The notes beneath the pieces were generated by a model, which made no database searches, was not told where the DNA came from, and saw only the letters and a program-made list of their open reading frames with translations. Of a stretch of DNA of 64,000 bases, positions 8,894 to 17,688 are shown piece after piece; within the stretch, counting starts at the first letter, position 1; every line of letters starts with the position of its first letter. Source of the DNA: an uncultured Sphingomonadaceae bacterium (GTDB lineage: Bacteria > Pseudomonadota > Alphaproteobacteria > Sphingomonadales > Sphingomonadaceae). The stretch is from positions 62,001 to 126,000 of the forward strand of contig CAJXSN010000001.1 in the NCBI GenBank assembly GCA_913060895.1, read 5' to 3'. A program made the position numbers and the translations under genes.

Positions 8894-10188
8894 TGCGCCA
8901 TTTCTCTACTACGGATACCGATTTCGAAGCTCGTTTTACGCGGCTGGTCGAATCTCGCCGCGACGCCGCTCAGGATGTATCCCGTGATGTTGCCGATATA
9001 CTGGCGCGGGTGAAAGCGAAAGGCGATGCAGCCCTGATAGAATACACGCAGCGGTTCGACAATCATGCCCTTTCCAGCGATGTCGACTGGCAAATTGGAG
9101 CAGATGACTGCGCGGCAGCGCACGCTGCTCTCGACCCGGACCTGCGCAATGCGCTGCAACTGGCAGCAGATCGCATCACTGCCTATCATCAGGCTCAGTT
9201 GCCAGAAGACCGCGATTACACCGATGACCTCGGCGTACGACTGGGCGCGACATGGACGCCGGTGGATGCAGCAGGCCTGTATGTCCCCGGCGGAAGGGCG
9301 GCCTATCCGTCTTCATTGTTGATGAATGCAATCCCTGCACGAGTGGCAGGTGTGAAGCGGCTTACCGTGGTAACGCCCACTCCCAAAGGCCAAATCAATC
9401 CGCTGGTACTGGCTGCGGCGCATATTGCAGGGATAGATGATATGTGGCGCGTCGGAGGCGCGCAGGCAGTGGGCGCACTCGCCTACGGGACAGACAGAAT
9501 TGATCCTGTCGATGTCATCACTGGCCCCGGAAACGCATGGGTGGCAGAGGCCAAGCGCCAACTTTACGGCACCGTCGGTATCGACATGGTGGCAGGGCCG
9601 AGTGAAATTCTGATAATTGCAGATGCAAAGAATAATCCTGCGTGGATTGCCGCCGACCTGCTTAGTCAGGCGGAACATGACCCTACCAGCCAGTCCATCC
9701 TGATTACCGACGACGCTGCTTTCGCGGCGATGGTGGAAGATCAGGTCGATGTTCAGGCCGCACAGCTCTCTACCCACAAAACCGCGCGGGCCAGCTGGGA
9801 CGCCAATGGTGCATTGATCGTAGTCGATACGCTGCAGGATGCGCTGCCGCTAGCAAATCGTTTGGCGGCGGAACATGTCGAGTTGGCGGTGGACGATCCC
9901 GATACACTTATGCAGGACCTGCGCCATGCAGGCAGTGTTTTCCTTGGCAGAATGGTCCCCGAAGCCATTGGCGATTACGTTGCCGGTCCGAATCATGTTC
10001 TGCCCACGGGCCGCCGCGCCCGCTTCGCCAGCGGTTTGTCGGTGCTCGACTTTATGAAGCGCACCAGCTTTATTGCAATGGGCAACGAGGGCCTTGACGC
10101 TCTTGGCCCCGCCGCCGCCTGCCTTGCCCATGCGGAAGGGCTGCCTGCCCACGCCGCATCGATAGAAATGCGCCTGAAAAGAGGCTGA
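8893..10188 (+). CDS. hisD: Histidinol dehydrogenase
   Basis: Zinc enzyme that catalyses the last two steps of histidine synthesis, oxidising L-histidinol to L-histidine with two NAD+. 431 residues is standard. Recognisable blocks are GLYVPGGRAAYPSS, AAHIAGID, GGAQAVGALAYGT, GPSEILIIAD and the zinc-ligand region AEHVELAV; the C-terminal GPNHVLPTGRRARFASGLSVLDF is also intact. Its start codon shares one base with the hisG stop, so the two are coupled. nusB follows 4 bases after the stop. Confidence 0.97.
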   Translation: MRHFSTTDTDFEARFTRLVESRRDAAQDVSRDVADILARVKAKGDAALIEYTQRFDNHALSSDVDWQIGADDCAAAHAALDPDLRNALQLAADRITAYHQAQLPEDRDYTDDLGVRLGATWTPVDAAGLYVPGGRAAYPSSLLMNAIPARVAGVKRLTVVTPTPKGQINPLVLAAAHIAGIDDMWRVGGAQAVGALAYGTDRIDPVDVITGPGNAWVAEAKRQLYGTVGIDMVAGPSEILIIADAKNNPAWIAADLLSQAEHDPTSQSILITDDAAFAAMVEDQVDVQAAQLSTHKTARASWDANGALIVVDTLQDALPLANRLAAEHVELAVDDPDTLMQDLRHAGSVFLGRMVPEAIGDYVAGPNHVLPTGRRARFASGLSVLDFMKRTSFIAMGNEGLDALGPAAACLAHAEGLPAHAASIEMRLKRG

Positions 10189-10192
10189 TGCT

Positions 10193-10645
10193 ATGAACTC
10201 TCCGAAACGATCTGTCGCGCGGTCAGCCGCTCGCCTCGGTGCCGTGCAAGCTTTGTATCAAAAGGATATGGAGAGTACTCCGCTCGCGAAACTGCTGAAT
10301 GAATTCCACCAGCACCGGTTGGGACAAGAGGTAGAGGAAGAGCAATATGCCGATGCCGAAACCGATTTTTTCGACGACATCGTAAAGGGCGTGGACGCCC
10401 GGCGCGAGGAAGTGGATGCAGCCATCGAGGCCAAGCTGGCAGGTGGCTGGTCTTTGCGCCGCTTGGACAAGGCGATGCTGCAGATCCTACGCGCGGGCAC
10501 ATATGAACTGCTCGCTCGAGCAGACATTCCCAAAGGTGCGATCATCAGCGAATATGTCGATGTAGCGAAAGCGTTTTTCGATGACCGCGAAGCTAAGTTC
10601 GTCAATGGCCTGCTGGACGGCGTGGCGAAGGAAGTGCGCGACTGA
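10193..10645 (+). CDS. nusB: Transcription antitermination factor NusB
   Basis: All-helical RNA-binding protein that, with NusE (S10), binds boxA of rRNA leaders during antitermination. 150 residues. The typical start (RSAARLGAVQALYQ), WSLRRLDKAMLQILRAGTYELL, the PKGAIISEYVDVAKAFFDDREAKFVNGLLD block and the short tail are all present. It lies in the his-nusB-thiL-hppA run; in many alphaproteobacteria nusB precedes thiL. The stop codon at 10643-10645 overlaps the probable CTG start of thiL. Confidence 0.96.
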   Translation: MNSPKRSVARSAARLGAVQALYQKDMESTPLAKLLNEFHQHRLGQEVEEEQYADAETDFFDDIVKGVDARREEVDAAIEAKLAGGWSLRRLDKAMLQILRAGTYELLARADIPKGAIISEYVDVAKAFFDDREAKFVNGLLDGVAKEVRD

Positions 10646-11526
10646 CCCGCGAATTCGCCTTCATCAACAATTTGCGCTCTCTGGCCAACCATCCGGCTGC
10701 ACGGGGGCTGACCGACGATGCAGCGGTGCTGCCAGTCGGTAACGAAACTCTGATCCTGACACATGATGCCATGGTCGAACGGGTCCACTGGATGCCCGGG
10801 CAAGACATGGCCGATGTGGCATGGAAACTGGTTGCCACCAATCTTTCCGATCTCGCGGCAAAAGGCGCAGTGCCGATTGGCATACTGCTGGGTTACACGT
10901 TAGGTGAACAGGAAGAACGGTTTGTCGCCGGTTTGCGCGCAGCCCTGACAGCCTTCGAATGCCCCTTGCTTGGCGGCGATACGGTATCGGGCTGCGATGG
11001 TGCGCGCAGTTTGGGGCTAACAGCGATTGGCCGTGCGGTTCACACACCGGTTCCGTCCCGAAGCACCGCTCAACCGGGTGATACATTGTTTGTGACCGGC
11101 GCTCTTGGTGCTGCGATGATGGGTTTCGAGGCTTTGCAAAGACACGGAGCCGACCATTCCGGCGCGGACAGCGCAGCTTTTCGTTGCCCCACTCCGCTAT
11201 TGTCTGAAGGGCAGGCACTTGCCCCTATTGTTACCGCAATGATGGACGTCTCGGACGGGCTGCTGCTCGATAGCTGGCGGCTCGCTACGGCCAGCGGCGT
11301 AACGCTGGTCATCGCAACCGAAGAAGTACCGATAGCCGCGCCGGAAGATCGCCGCTCCGATGCCTTGCGCTGGGGTGATGATTACCAGCTGCTCTTCACT
11401 GCCCCTCTCTCGGCGAAGCTGCCTGTGAATGCCGCACCTGTCGGCACGGTCGAAGAGGGCGAAGTTCCACTTATCCTTGACGGACTGCCCGTGACTGACA
11501 GCAGCAGGCTAGGATTTGCACACTAG
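10642..11526 (+). CDS. thiL: Thiamine-phosphate kinase, unusual start
   Basis: ThiL phosphorylates thiamine monophosphate to thiamine pyrophosphate. PurM-like fold; the metal/ATP residues appear in LTDDAAVLP, LILTHDAMVERVHW, KLVATNLSDLAAKGA, LGGDTV and MMDVSDGLLLD. The family N-terminus (EFxFIxxLRxLAxHPAARGL) reads from upstream of the first TTG (10672), and no ATG, GTG or TTG is in frame between nusB and that TTG. A CTG at 10642 overlaps the nusB stop (CTGA) exactly where a coupled start would be expected; I therefore propose CTG 10642 (294 residues). If wrong, TTG 10672 gives 284 residues without the first conserved helix. Confidence 0.85.
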   Translation: MTREFAFINNLRSLANHPAARGLTDDAAVLPVGNETLILTHDAMVERVHWMPGQDMADVAWKLVATNLSDLAAKGAVPIGILLGYTLGEQEERFVAGLRAALTAFECPLLGGDTVSGCDGARSLGLTAIGRAVHTPVPSRSTAQPGDTLFVTGALGAAMMGFEALQRHGADHSGADSAAFRCPTPLLSEGQALAPIVTAMMDVSDGLLLDSWRLATASGVTLVIATEEVPIAAPEDRRSDALRWGDDYQLLFTAPLSAKLPVNAAPVGTVEEGEVPLILDGLPVTDSSRLGFAH

Positions 11527-12133
11527 CGCGCCGCTCCTAAAGCGCAGAACAGTCCATACCGCGCTTCCGCAGCGTCGCGTGATGCTTATTTGGGCCATTT
11601 TGTTACGACATAGCCCCACATCGGGAAGCCGTGATGTCTGACAGCAGTTGTCCGCTCTTCCCTCCACAGCTTGATCCTCGCGTGTCGATCCTGCCCTGTC
11701 GAAGCGCGCTGGAAATGGCGGGTGCATCGACAACTAAGCTAAACAGCCAAACGGTGGCTGCCAGTTCCTGGCAGCTATAATTTGGGGACCTATTGGCGAA
11801 TTAGAGCCAATCCCAAGCAGGAAAACAGAGCTAAAAAGTTTCTTCAGAGGCATCTTCATGAAACTCAATTTACTCAAGAATTTTGCCCCCTAAGTAACTG
11901 TCCGACCAACCTCTAAAAGTTCTTGAAATGATCCGGTATCGCGCGCCATCTTCAATGAAGCGTTAGCTCATAAGAAACCGACCCAGGCAATCGAAGCGGA
12001 ATGGCACACAGGCTTGCACAGCGAACCGCAAGGCGTATACCTTCTTTGCCGAGGGTTCTGTCGGAGCAGGACGGTCGACTAATTCAAGGGATGCCGGTTC
12101 AGAAGAAAACCGGCCGGGAGGGGGAATTTACCA
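11527..12133 (+). other. 607-base leader before hppA
   Basis: No conserved gene is visible. It holds a 7-base perfect inverted repeat followed at once by TATAAT (11757-11781), an AT-rich stretch around 11776-11900, and an 11-codon reading frame MKLNLLKNFAP at 11858-11893 preceded by AGAGG at 11846-11850. The hppA start has a clear purine-rich site (GGGAGGGGG, about 11 bases upstream of GTG 12134). The length suggests a long 5' untranslated region or an undetected small RNA, but no known riboswitch is recognised. Confidence 0.4.
11757..11781 (+). promoter_or_regulatory. Inverted repeat abutting a TATAAT box
   Basis: GCTGCCA (11757-11763) and TGGCAGC (11769-11775) form a perfect 7-base inverted repeat with a 5-base spacer, and TATAAT follows directly at 11776-11781. 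This could be an operator overlapping a promoter for hppA, or a 3' hairpin of thiL lacking a T-run. No matching -35 box is obvious. Confidence 0.3.
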
Positions 12134-14293
12134 GTGAATACTATTCTGATCGCAATAATTCTGGGATTGGTGGCCGTCGTTTACGGCTTTATCACCAGTC
12201 GCCAGGTGCTAAGCTCCGGGGCGGGCAATGCCAAAATGCAGGAAATCGCCGGGGCCATTCAAGAGGGCGCACAAGCCTATCTGCGACGCCAGTACACGAC
12301 TATCGGCATTGTCGGTATCGCCGTGGCCATTATCGTGTTTCTGTTCCTTGGTCCCATTCTGACAATCGGCTTCGTGATCGGGGCCATCCTGTCGGGCGTT
12401 GCGGGTTTTATCGGGATGAACATATCGGTTCGTTCCAATGTTCGCACGGCCGCCGCTGCGCAGTCGGGCCTTCAGCAAGGGCTGACCGTGGCTTTCCGCG
12501 CTGGCGCCGTAACCGGGATGCTGGTCGCGGGCCTTGCCCTGCTTGCCATTGCGGGCTTCTATTATGTTCTAGTGGGTACGATGGGACTGGACATCACCGT
12601 AGCAGCGGAAAAGCGTGAGATTATTGACGCGCTTGTCGGCCTCGCGTTCGGTGCTTCGCTGATTTCGATCTTCGCGCGACTAGGCGGCGGTATCTTTACC
12701 AAGGCGGCCGATGTCGGTGCCGATCTGGTGGGTAAGGTCGAAGCCGGTATCCCGGAAGACGATCCACGCAACCCTGCGACCATTGCAGACAATGTCGGCG
12801 ACAATGTCGGTGACTGTGCCGGTATGGCTGCCGACTTGTTCGAAACCTATGTCGTCACCGTGGGCGCAACTATGGTTCTGACCGCCCTGCTTTTCACCGG
12901 CCTGGCTGCCGACGAACTGAATGCTTTGATGAGCCTGCCTCTGCTTGTTGGCGGAGTATGTATCATTACCTCCATCATCGGCACATACATGGTCCGTCTT
13001 GGTAAGTCCGAGAACATCATGGGCGCGCTGTACAAGGGTTTCATCACCACCGCCGTCCTGTCGATCCCCGCAATTTATTTCGCAACCGCATTCGTGCTCG
13101 GCGACATGAATGCGCCTATCGGCAATAACCCTGTTTCAGGCGAAACCGGCTTCACGACCGAAGTCGCATCTGCGACGGTCGACAGCTTCACCGGCATGGA
13201 CCTGTTCTGGTCGATGATGGTGGGTCTGGCAGTCACGGGTCTGATCATCTGGATTACCGAGTATTACACCGGCACCGAATACCGTCCGGTCCGCTCGATC
13301 GCCAAGTCGTCCGAGACAGGCCACGGCACCAACGTCATTCAGGGTCTGGCGATTTCGCTGGAATCAACCGCCCTGCCGACACTGGTGATCGTGGTCGGGA
13401 TCATCGTAACATATCAGCTGGCGGGCCTGGTGGGCATCGCTTTTGCCGCTACTTCGATGTTGGCTCTGGCCGGTATGGTCGTTGCACTCGATGCCTACGG
13501 CCCCGTCACCGATAATGCCGGCGGGATCGCCGAGATGTCGGAACTGGACCAATCGGTGCGAGATAAGACCGATGCTCTGGACGCCGTTGGCAACACGACT
13601 AAGGCCGTGACCAAGGGTTACGCTATTGGCTCCGCCGGCTTGGCCGCACTTGTGCTGTTCAGTGCCTATACGGCCGATCTGGAAGAGTTCTTCCCCAACG
13701 TGGAAGTCAGCTTCAGTCTGGAAAATCCGTATGTCATTGTCGGTCTGTTGCTGGGTGCGCTGCTACCGTACCTGTTCGGTGCTATGGGAATGACAGCCGT
13801 CGGCCGTGCTGCCGGTGATGTGGTGGTCGATGTGCGCGACCAGTTCGCCAAGGATCCGGGCATCATGGAAGGCACCAGCCGTCCCGACTATGCCCGCACG
13901 GTGGACCTCGTCACCAAGGCTGCGATCAAGGAAATGATCCTGCCTTCCATGCTACCGGTTCTGGCTCCGATCGTTGTCTATTTTGCGATCACTGCGGTTG
14001 CCGGACAGGCCAACGGTTTTGCCGCGCTGGGTGCGTTGCTGCTAGGTGTGATCGTCTCTGGCATCTTCGTAGCGCTTTCCATGACCGCTGGCGGCGGTGC
14101 GTGGGACAATGCCAAGAAGTATATCGAAGACGGTAATCACGGTGGTAAGGGTTCTGAAGCGCACAAGGCTGCGGTGACAGGCGACACTGTTGGCGATCCC
14201 TACAAGGATACCGCCGGCCCCGCAGTGAACCCTATGATCAAAATCACCAACATCGTGGCGCTGCTTCTGCTCGCCGCGCTGGCCGGGGGCTGA
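12134..14293 (+). CDS. hppA: K+-insensitive H+-translocating pyrophosphatase
   Basis: Integral membrane pump that couples hydrolysis of pyrophosphate to proton export (or acidification). 719 residues with about 16 transmembrane helices. The PPi/Mg site is seen in [29 protein letters not shown] near residues 212-240 and again in [16 protein letters not shown] and [18 protein letters not shown]. The K in [17 protein letters not shown] (where K+-dependent enzymes have Ala) marks the potassium-independent subtype. Starts at GTG 12134 behind a GGGAGGGGG site. It is followed by an intrinsic terminator, so it probably ends the nusB-thiL region transcript or is its own unit. Confidence 0.97.
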   Translation: MNTILIAIILGLVAVVYGFITSRQVLSSGAGNAKMQEIAGAIQEGAQAYLRRQYTTIGIVGIAVAIIVFLFLGPILTIGFVIGAILSGVAGFIGMNISVRSNVRTAAAAQSGLQQGLTVAFRAGAVTGMLVAGLALLAIAGFYYVLVGTMGLDITVAAEKREIIDALVGLAFGASLISIFARLGGGIFTKAADVGADLVGKVEAGIPEDDPRNPATIADNVGDNVGDCAGMAADLFETYVVTVGATMVLTALLFTGLAADELNALMSLPLLVGGVCIITSIIGTYMVRLGKSENIMGALYKGFITTAVLSIPAIYFATAFVLGDMNAPIGNNPVSGETGFTTEVASATVDSFTGMDLFWSMMVGLAVTGLIIWITEYYTGTEYRPVRSIAKSSETGHGTNVIQGLAISLESTALPTLVIVVGIIVTYQLAGLVGIAFAATSMLALAGMVVALDAYGPVTDNAGGIAEMSELDQSVRDKTDALDAVGNTTKAVTKGYAIGSAGLAALVLFSAYTADLEEFFPNVEVSFSLENPYVIVGLLLGALLPYLFGAMGMTAVGRAAGDVVVDVRDQFAKDPGIMEGTSRPDYARTVDLVTKAAIKEMILPSMLPVLAPIVVYFAITAVAGQANGFAALGALLLGVIVSGIFVALSMTAGGGAWDNAKKYIEDGNHGGKGSEAHKAAVTGDTVGDPYKDTAGPAVNPMIKITNIVALLLLAALAGG

Positions 14294-14327
14294 TCCAGCA
14301 GGAAAATACCCTCAACCAGACAATAAA

Positions 14328-14359
14328 GGGGCTCCGGAGCAATCCGGGGCCCCGTTTTT
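14328..14359 (+). terminator. Intrinsic terminator of hppA
   Basis: GGGGCTCCGGA at 14328-14338 pairs with TCCGGGGCCCC at 14343-14353 (one G-T pair) around a short GCAA loop, then GTTTTTG follows. This is a classical rho-independent terminator 35 bases after the hppA stop. Confidence 0.9.
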
Positions 14360-14467
14360 GTTTGGAGGCGGAGGGAAACACATCCAGGCCGCTTTAAACA
14401 TTCCTAAGTCTTCCGACGTTACCCCGCTTGCGCGGCGCACTGTGCGTGGCGCTTATAAAGGTTAACC

Positions 14468-15619
14468 GTGGCAAGTCAGGCTCTCACATTGTTTCCCGAT
14501 GAAACGACTGGAGAAACAGACAACGCGGTGCGCGTGACGGTGGTCCGCCATCATGATGCCGCTGTGTCTGCTCCCGCATGGGACGCGCTGGCCCGTAATG
14601 CCTCTACACCCAATCCCTTTTTCGAACGCTGGTGTCTTCTGCCGGCGCTTGCGGCCTTCGATCCCGGGCATTCTGTTTCTCTTGTGTGTATCCACGCAGG
14701 CGACACGCTGATCGGCCTACTGCCGCTGGCGCGAAGCCGCGATTATTACGATTATCCCGTGCCGCACTATCAAGCATGGCTGCACCCCAATGCGTTTTGT
14801 GGGGCTCCGCTGGTGGCCGCCGGACAGGAACAGCCATTCTGGGCCGCTCTGCTAAATTGGTTGGACACTGAACCGGGCAGCGCATTGTTTCTGCATCTGA
14901 CAGGCCTTCCCTCTGATGGCCCGCTCTACGATGCCCTGCACCGGGTCGCCCAAGCCGAGCGCCGTCCTGCTGCGGTAGTGATGAAAGAAGATCGCGCCAT
15001 GCTTGTCTCGGACCTCTCGCCGGAAGACTATTTTGCCCAGTCGATGAGCGCCAAGAAACGCAAGGAACTGCGCCGCCAATCCCGCCGACTGGGCGAAGAA
15101 GGCACGCTGGCATTCAGCCGCCACAACGATGATCACGCCCTGCCGGAATGGATAGAACAGTTCCTCGCGTTGGAATCCGCCGGATGGAAGGGGCAAGAAC
15201 GCTCTGCCCTCGCCAGCGCCCCGCAAACTGCTGCGTTTTTTCGAGAAAGCCTCAACGGTGCAGCCAAAGCTGGCAGATTGGAACGCCTTGCTCTCACGCT
15301 TGACGGGGTGCCCATAGCTATGCTGGCCAATTTCCTTACAGCGCCGGGCAGTTTCAGCTTCAAGACCGCTTATGACGAGGAGTATGCCCGTTACAGCCCT
15401 GGCGTGCTTCTTCAGCGCGAAAATCTCGAAATTTTAAGTCGCAGCGACATCGCATGGTGCGACAGCTGCGCTGCTCCCGACCACCCGATGATCGAGCGGA
15501 TCTGGCGCGAGAAACGCAGCGTCGTGCGCGTGTCGGTTGCACTGGGCGGAATACTACGCCGTCAGGCTTCTCGGGCGTTCCTGACTGTCGAAACCCGTTC
15601 CAATCCTAAAGGCCTTTGA
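14468..15619 (+). CDS. GNAT/FemAB-like acyltransferase (CelD/BcsL type)
   Basis: 383-residue protein of the CelD/BcsL group (double GNAT fold, FemAB-related) often linked to exopolysaccharide or cellulose production. The central KKRKELRRQSRRLGEEG segment near residues 197-213 and the C-terminal GNAT half with SFKTAYDEEYARYSPGVLLQ near 297-317 are typical; the latter matches the acyl-CoA-binding half. The substrate is unknown. It starts at GTG 14468 with an AAGG six bases upstream. The stop lies about 11 bases before the start of a cupin-like gene, indicating an operon. Confidence 0.8.
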   Translation: MASQALTLFPDETTGETDNAVRVTVVRHHDAAVSAPAWDALARNASTPNPFFERWCLLPALAAFDPGHSVSLVCIHAGDTLIGLLPLARSRDYYDYPVPHYQAWLHPNAFCGAPLVAAGQEQPFWAALLNWLDTEPGSALFLHLTGLPSDGPLYDALHRVAQAERRPAAVVMKEDRAMLVSDLSPEDYFAQSMSAKKRKELRRQSRRLGEEGTLAFSRHNDDHALPEWIEQFLALESAGWKGQERSALASAPQTAAFFRESLNGAAKAGRLERLALTLDGVPIAMLANFLTAPGSFSFKTAYDEEYARYSPGVLLQRENLEILSRSDIAWCDSCAAPDHPMIERIWREKRSVVRVSVALGGILRRQASRAFLTVETRSNPKGL

Positions 15620-15630
15620 AGGATAGACCG

Positions 15631-16533
15631 ATGGATCGCCCCACCTTTCCAACCGCCGAACACAGTGAGCACGATGCTGTCACGGACTTGCCCGATACGG
15701 TTTTTCCGCCCTCCTCGCGCGATTTGTTCGCCAGCGCCTATCCCGAAACGGCCCATGTCCTGCGCCATTCTATGGGGCGGCACGACCTGTTGACGCTGGA
15801 TGCGCTGGCCAGCTTGGCAGACGAACTGCCTGCTTCCAGCATTGAATACAATCGCGGCGACCTACCTATCGGCGTGGACGGCAAACCGGATGCAACCGGC
15901 CTCTCCATTGGCGAGACTATTCGCCACATCGCCAACAGCAACAGCTGGGCTGTGCTCAAGAATATTGAGCAGGCGCCTACCTATCGCGCGCTTTTGATGA
16001 GCCTGTTGGAGGAACTGCGCCCCTCCATAGAGGCCAAAACCGGCGCCATGCTGCGTCCGCAAGGCTTTGTCTTTATTTCCAGCCCCGATGCCGTGACACC
16101 GTACCATTTCGATCCCGAGCACAATATTCTGCTGCAATTGACCGGTAGCAAAGTGATGACGCAGTTCCCCGCTGGCGATGCGACTTATGCGCCTGACGAG
16201 GTCCATGAAGGTTATCATTCCGGTGGCGCCCGCGAACTGATCTGGCATGATCGTCTTGCCCCAGACGGCACCGAGTTTGCGCTCTCGGCGGGCGAGGCTT
16301 TGTTCGTTCCGGTGATGGCCCCGCATTTCGTACGCAATGGCCCCGCAAGCTCCATTTCGCTTTCGATCACTTGGCGCAGCGACTGGAGCTTTGCCGAAGC
16401 GGATGCGCGCGGATTCAATCGGTTAGTGCGAGCGGCTGGCTTCTCACCCGCCCCGCCCGGGCGCTGGCCTGCTGGCAACACAGGCAAATCGCTCGCTTAC
16501 CGCATCATCCGCCGTTTGAAGCTGGTGGATTGA
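15631..16533 (+). CDS. Cupin-like/JmjC-like protein
   Basis: About 300 residues with a cupin_8/JmjC-type core: YHFDPEHNILLQLTGSK near residues 155-171 holds a His and Asp that would bind Fe(II), and LFVPVMAPHFV near 229-239 carries the second histidine. Fe(II)/2-oxoglutarate hydroxylases share this pattern. Annotation pipelines often call such proteins 'transcriptional regulator', without evidence I can see. ATG 15631 is preceded by GAAGGA at 15618-15623; an upstream in-frame TTG overlaps the previous gene's stop. Co-transcription with the FemAB-like gene suggests joint action in envelope or small-molecule modification (inference). Confidence 0.72.
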   Translation: MDRPTFPTAEHSEHDAVTDLPDTVFPPSSRDLFASAYPETAHVLRHSMGRHDLLTLDALASLADELPASSIEYNRGDLPIGVDGKPDATGLSIGETIRHIANSNSWAVLKNIEQAPTYRALLMSLLEELRPSIEAKTGAMLRPQGFVFISSPDAVTPYHFDPEHNILLQLTGSKVMTQFPAGDATYAPDEVHEGYHSGGARELIWHDRLAPDGTEFALSAGEALFVPVMAPHFVRNGPASSISLSITWRSDWSFAEADARGFNRLVRAAGFSPAPPGRWPAGNTGKSLAYRIIRRLKLVD

Positions 16534-16553
16534 CCCGCACCGCCTCTCGCCGC

Positions 16554-17489
16554 ATGGCGCTTAGAATGAAAGATACACCGCCCGAACCCGCCGATATGTC
16601 CGCAGACCCCCAGCAACTTGTCGATGATCTTGTTCGCCTGTTGACCGTCAGCCGTACTGGCGATGAAACATTTACCGGTGGCCAGCAGAAGGACGGCTTC
16701 GGCCGTGTCTTTGGCGGTCAGGTAATCGCGCAAGCGTTGCAAGCTGCACAAGCAACGGTAAACGACGAGAAAGTTGCTCATTCATTGCATGCTTATTTCC
16801 TGCGCGGAGGCGAGGAAGGCTTGAGCATCGATTATGCTACCGCAGCCGATTTCGAAGGTCGCAGCTTCGCCAACCGCCGCGTGGTGGCCAGCCAAAACGG
16901 CAAACCGATTTTGAACCTGACCGCCAGTTTTCAAAAGCCAGAGGATGGCATGGCTCATCAGGACAGCGTCATGCCTGAGGTCGCTCCACCAGAGGAATTG
17001 AAGTCCGACATGGAGATGCGCCGCTACTACGCGGACAAGCAGGATATGCCAGATGCGTCGCGTAAACTGATGCTGCGTCCGCGCCCCATCGAGATGCGCA
17101 CTATCGACCGGCTGCATTGGATGAACTCCGAGCCCAAGGAGCCGCGTGCGCATACATGGTTCCGCACTGCCGCGCCTCTGCCTGACGATGCTGTATTGCA
17201 CCGTGCGATCATCGCCTATGCTAGCGATTATACGCTTCTTGGCACTAGCGCCCTTCCGCACGGGCTCAGCTGGATGCGCGGCGAAATCGTAGGGGCGAGC
17301 CTAGATCATGCAATGTGGTTTCACCGCGAAGCAAGGGCGGACGAATGGCTGCTCTATGCCACCGACGCCCCTTGGAGCGGTTCGGGCCGGGGCTATAACC
17401 GGGGCCGTATTTATGATCGCGCAGGTAATCTGGTCGCCAGCGTTGCTCAGGAAGGCATGATGCGAAAGCGTAAAAAGGAACTTGCCTGA
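16554..17489 (+). CDS. tesB: Acyl-CoA thioesterase II (TesB)
   Basis: Cytosolic double-hotdog thioesterase that hydrolyses medium- to long-chain acyl-CoA. The recognisable pieces are GRVFGGQVIAQALQAA near the N-terminus, HSLHAYFLRGG, NRRVVASQNGKPI, the second hotdog with ASDYTLLGTSALPHG and the SLDHAMWFHRE block, where the catalytic Asp lies. The frame is open back to 16371, inside the preceding cupin gene, but family alignment supports ATG 16554 (311 residues) or ATG 16566; neither has a strong ribosome binding site. It is the last gene before a strong terminator. Confidence 0.93.
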   Translation: MALRMKDTPPEPADMSADPQQLVDDLVRLLTVSRTGDETFTGGQQKDGFGRVFGGQVIAQALQAAQATVNDEKVAHSLHAYFLRGGEEGLSIDYATAADFEGRSFANRRVVASQNGKPILNLTASFQKPEDGMAHQDSVMPEVAPPEELKSDMEMRRYYADKQDMPDASRKLMLRPRPIEMRTIDRLHWMNSEPKEPRAHTWFRTAAPLPDDAVLHRAIIAYASDYTLLGTSALPHGLSWMRGEIVGASLDHAMWFHREARADEWLLYATDAPWSGSGRGYNRGRIYDRAGNLVASVAQEGMMRKRKKELA

Positions 17490-17541
17490 GACGTTCAGGC
17501 TAGAGGGTGCTGGACGCGCGAAAATCATTAGTCAGAAACGA

Positions 17542-17567
17542 AAAAGGGCTCCGCAAGGAGCCCTTTT
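17542..17567. terminator. Perfect bidirectional terminator after tesB
   Basis: AAAAGGGCTCC and GGAGCCCTTTT form a perfect 11-base stem with a GCAA tetraloop. A-run before and T-run after allow function on either strand, separating tesB from the minus-strand EAL gene. Confidence 0.93.
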
Positions 17568-17688
17568 AGTGTGTCGGAATACGACGGATCCTAGTTGAAG
17601 ATCCAATCCCAAATTGACCAATACATAATGCAACCCTTTCTGCTAGTAGTAGCGAAAGAATGCATTAACCTTATAAGTTTGTCAAATA
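17568..17688. other. AT-rich spacer downstream of EAL gene
   Basis: A 121-base gap richer in A+T than its surroundings. It contains TTAACC at 17666-17671, repeated just inside the EAL gene's 3' end. No open reading frame with a ribosome binding site is seen. Confidence 0.3.

Noticed and set aside
12001-12618. 205-codon plus-strand frame overlapping the hppA start
   Set aside because: Out of frame with hppA, Arg/His-rich and without homology; hppA is fully conserved.
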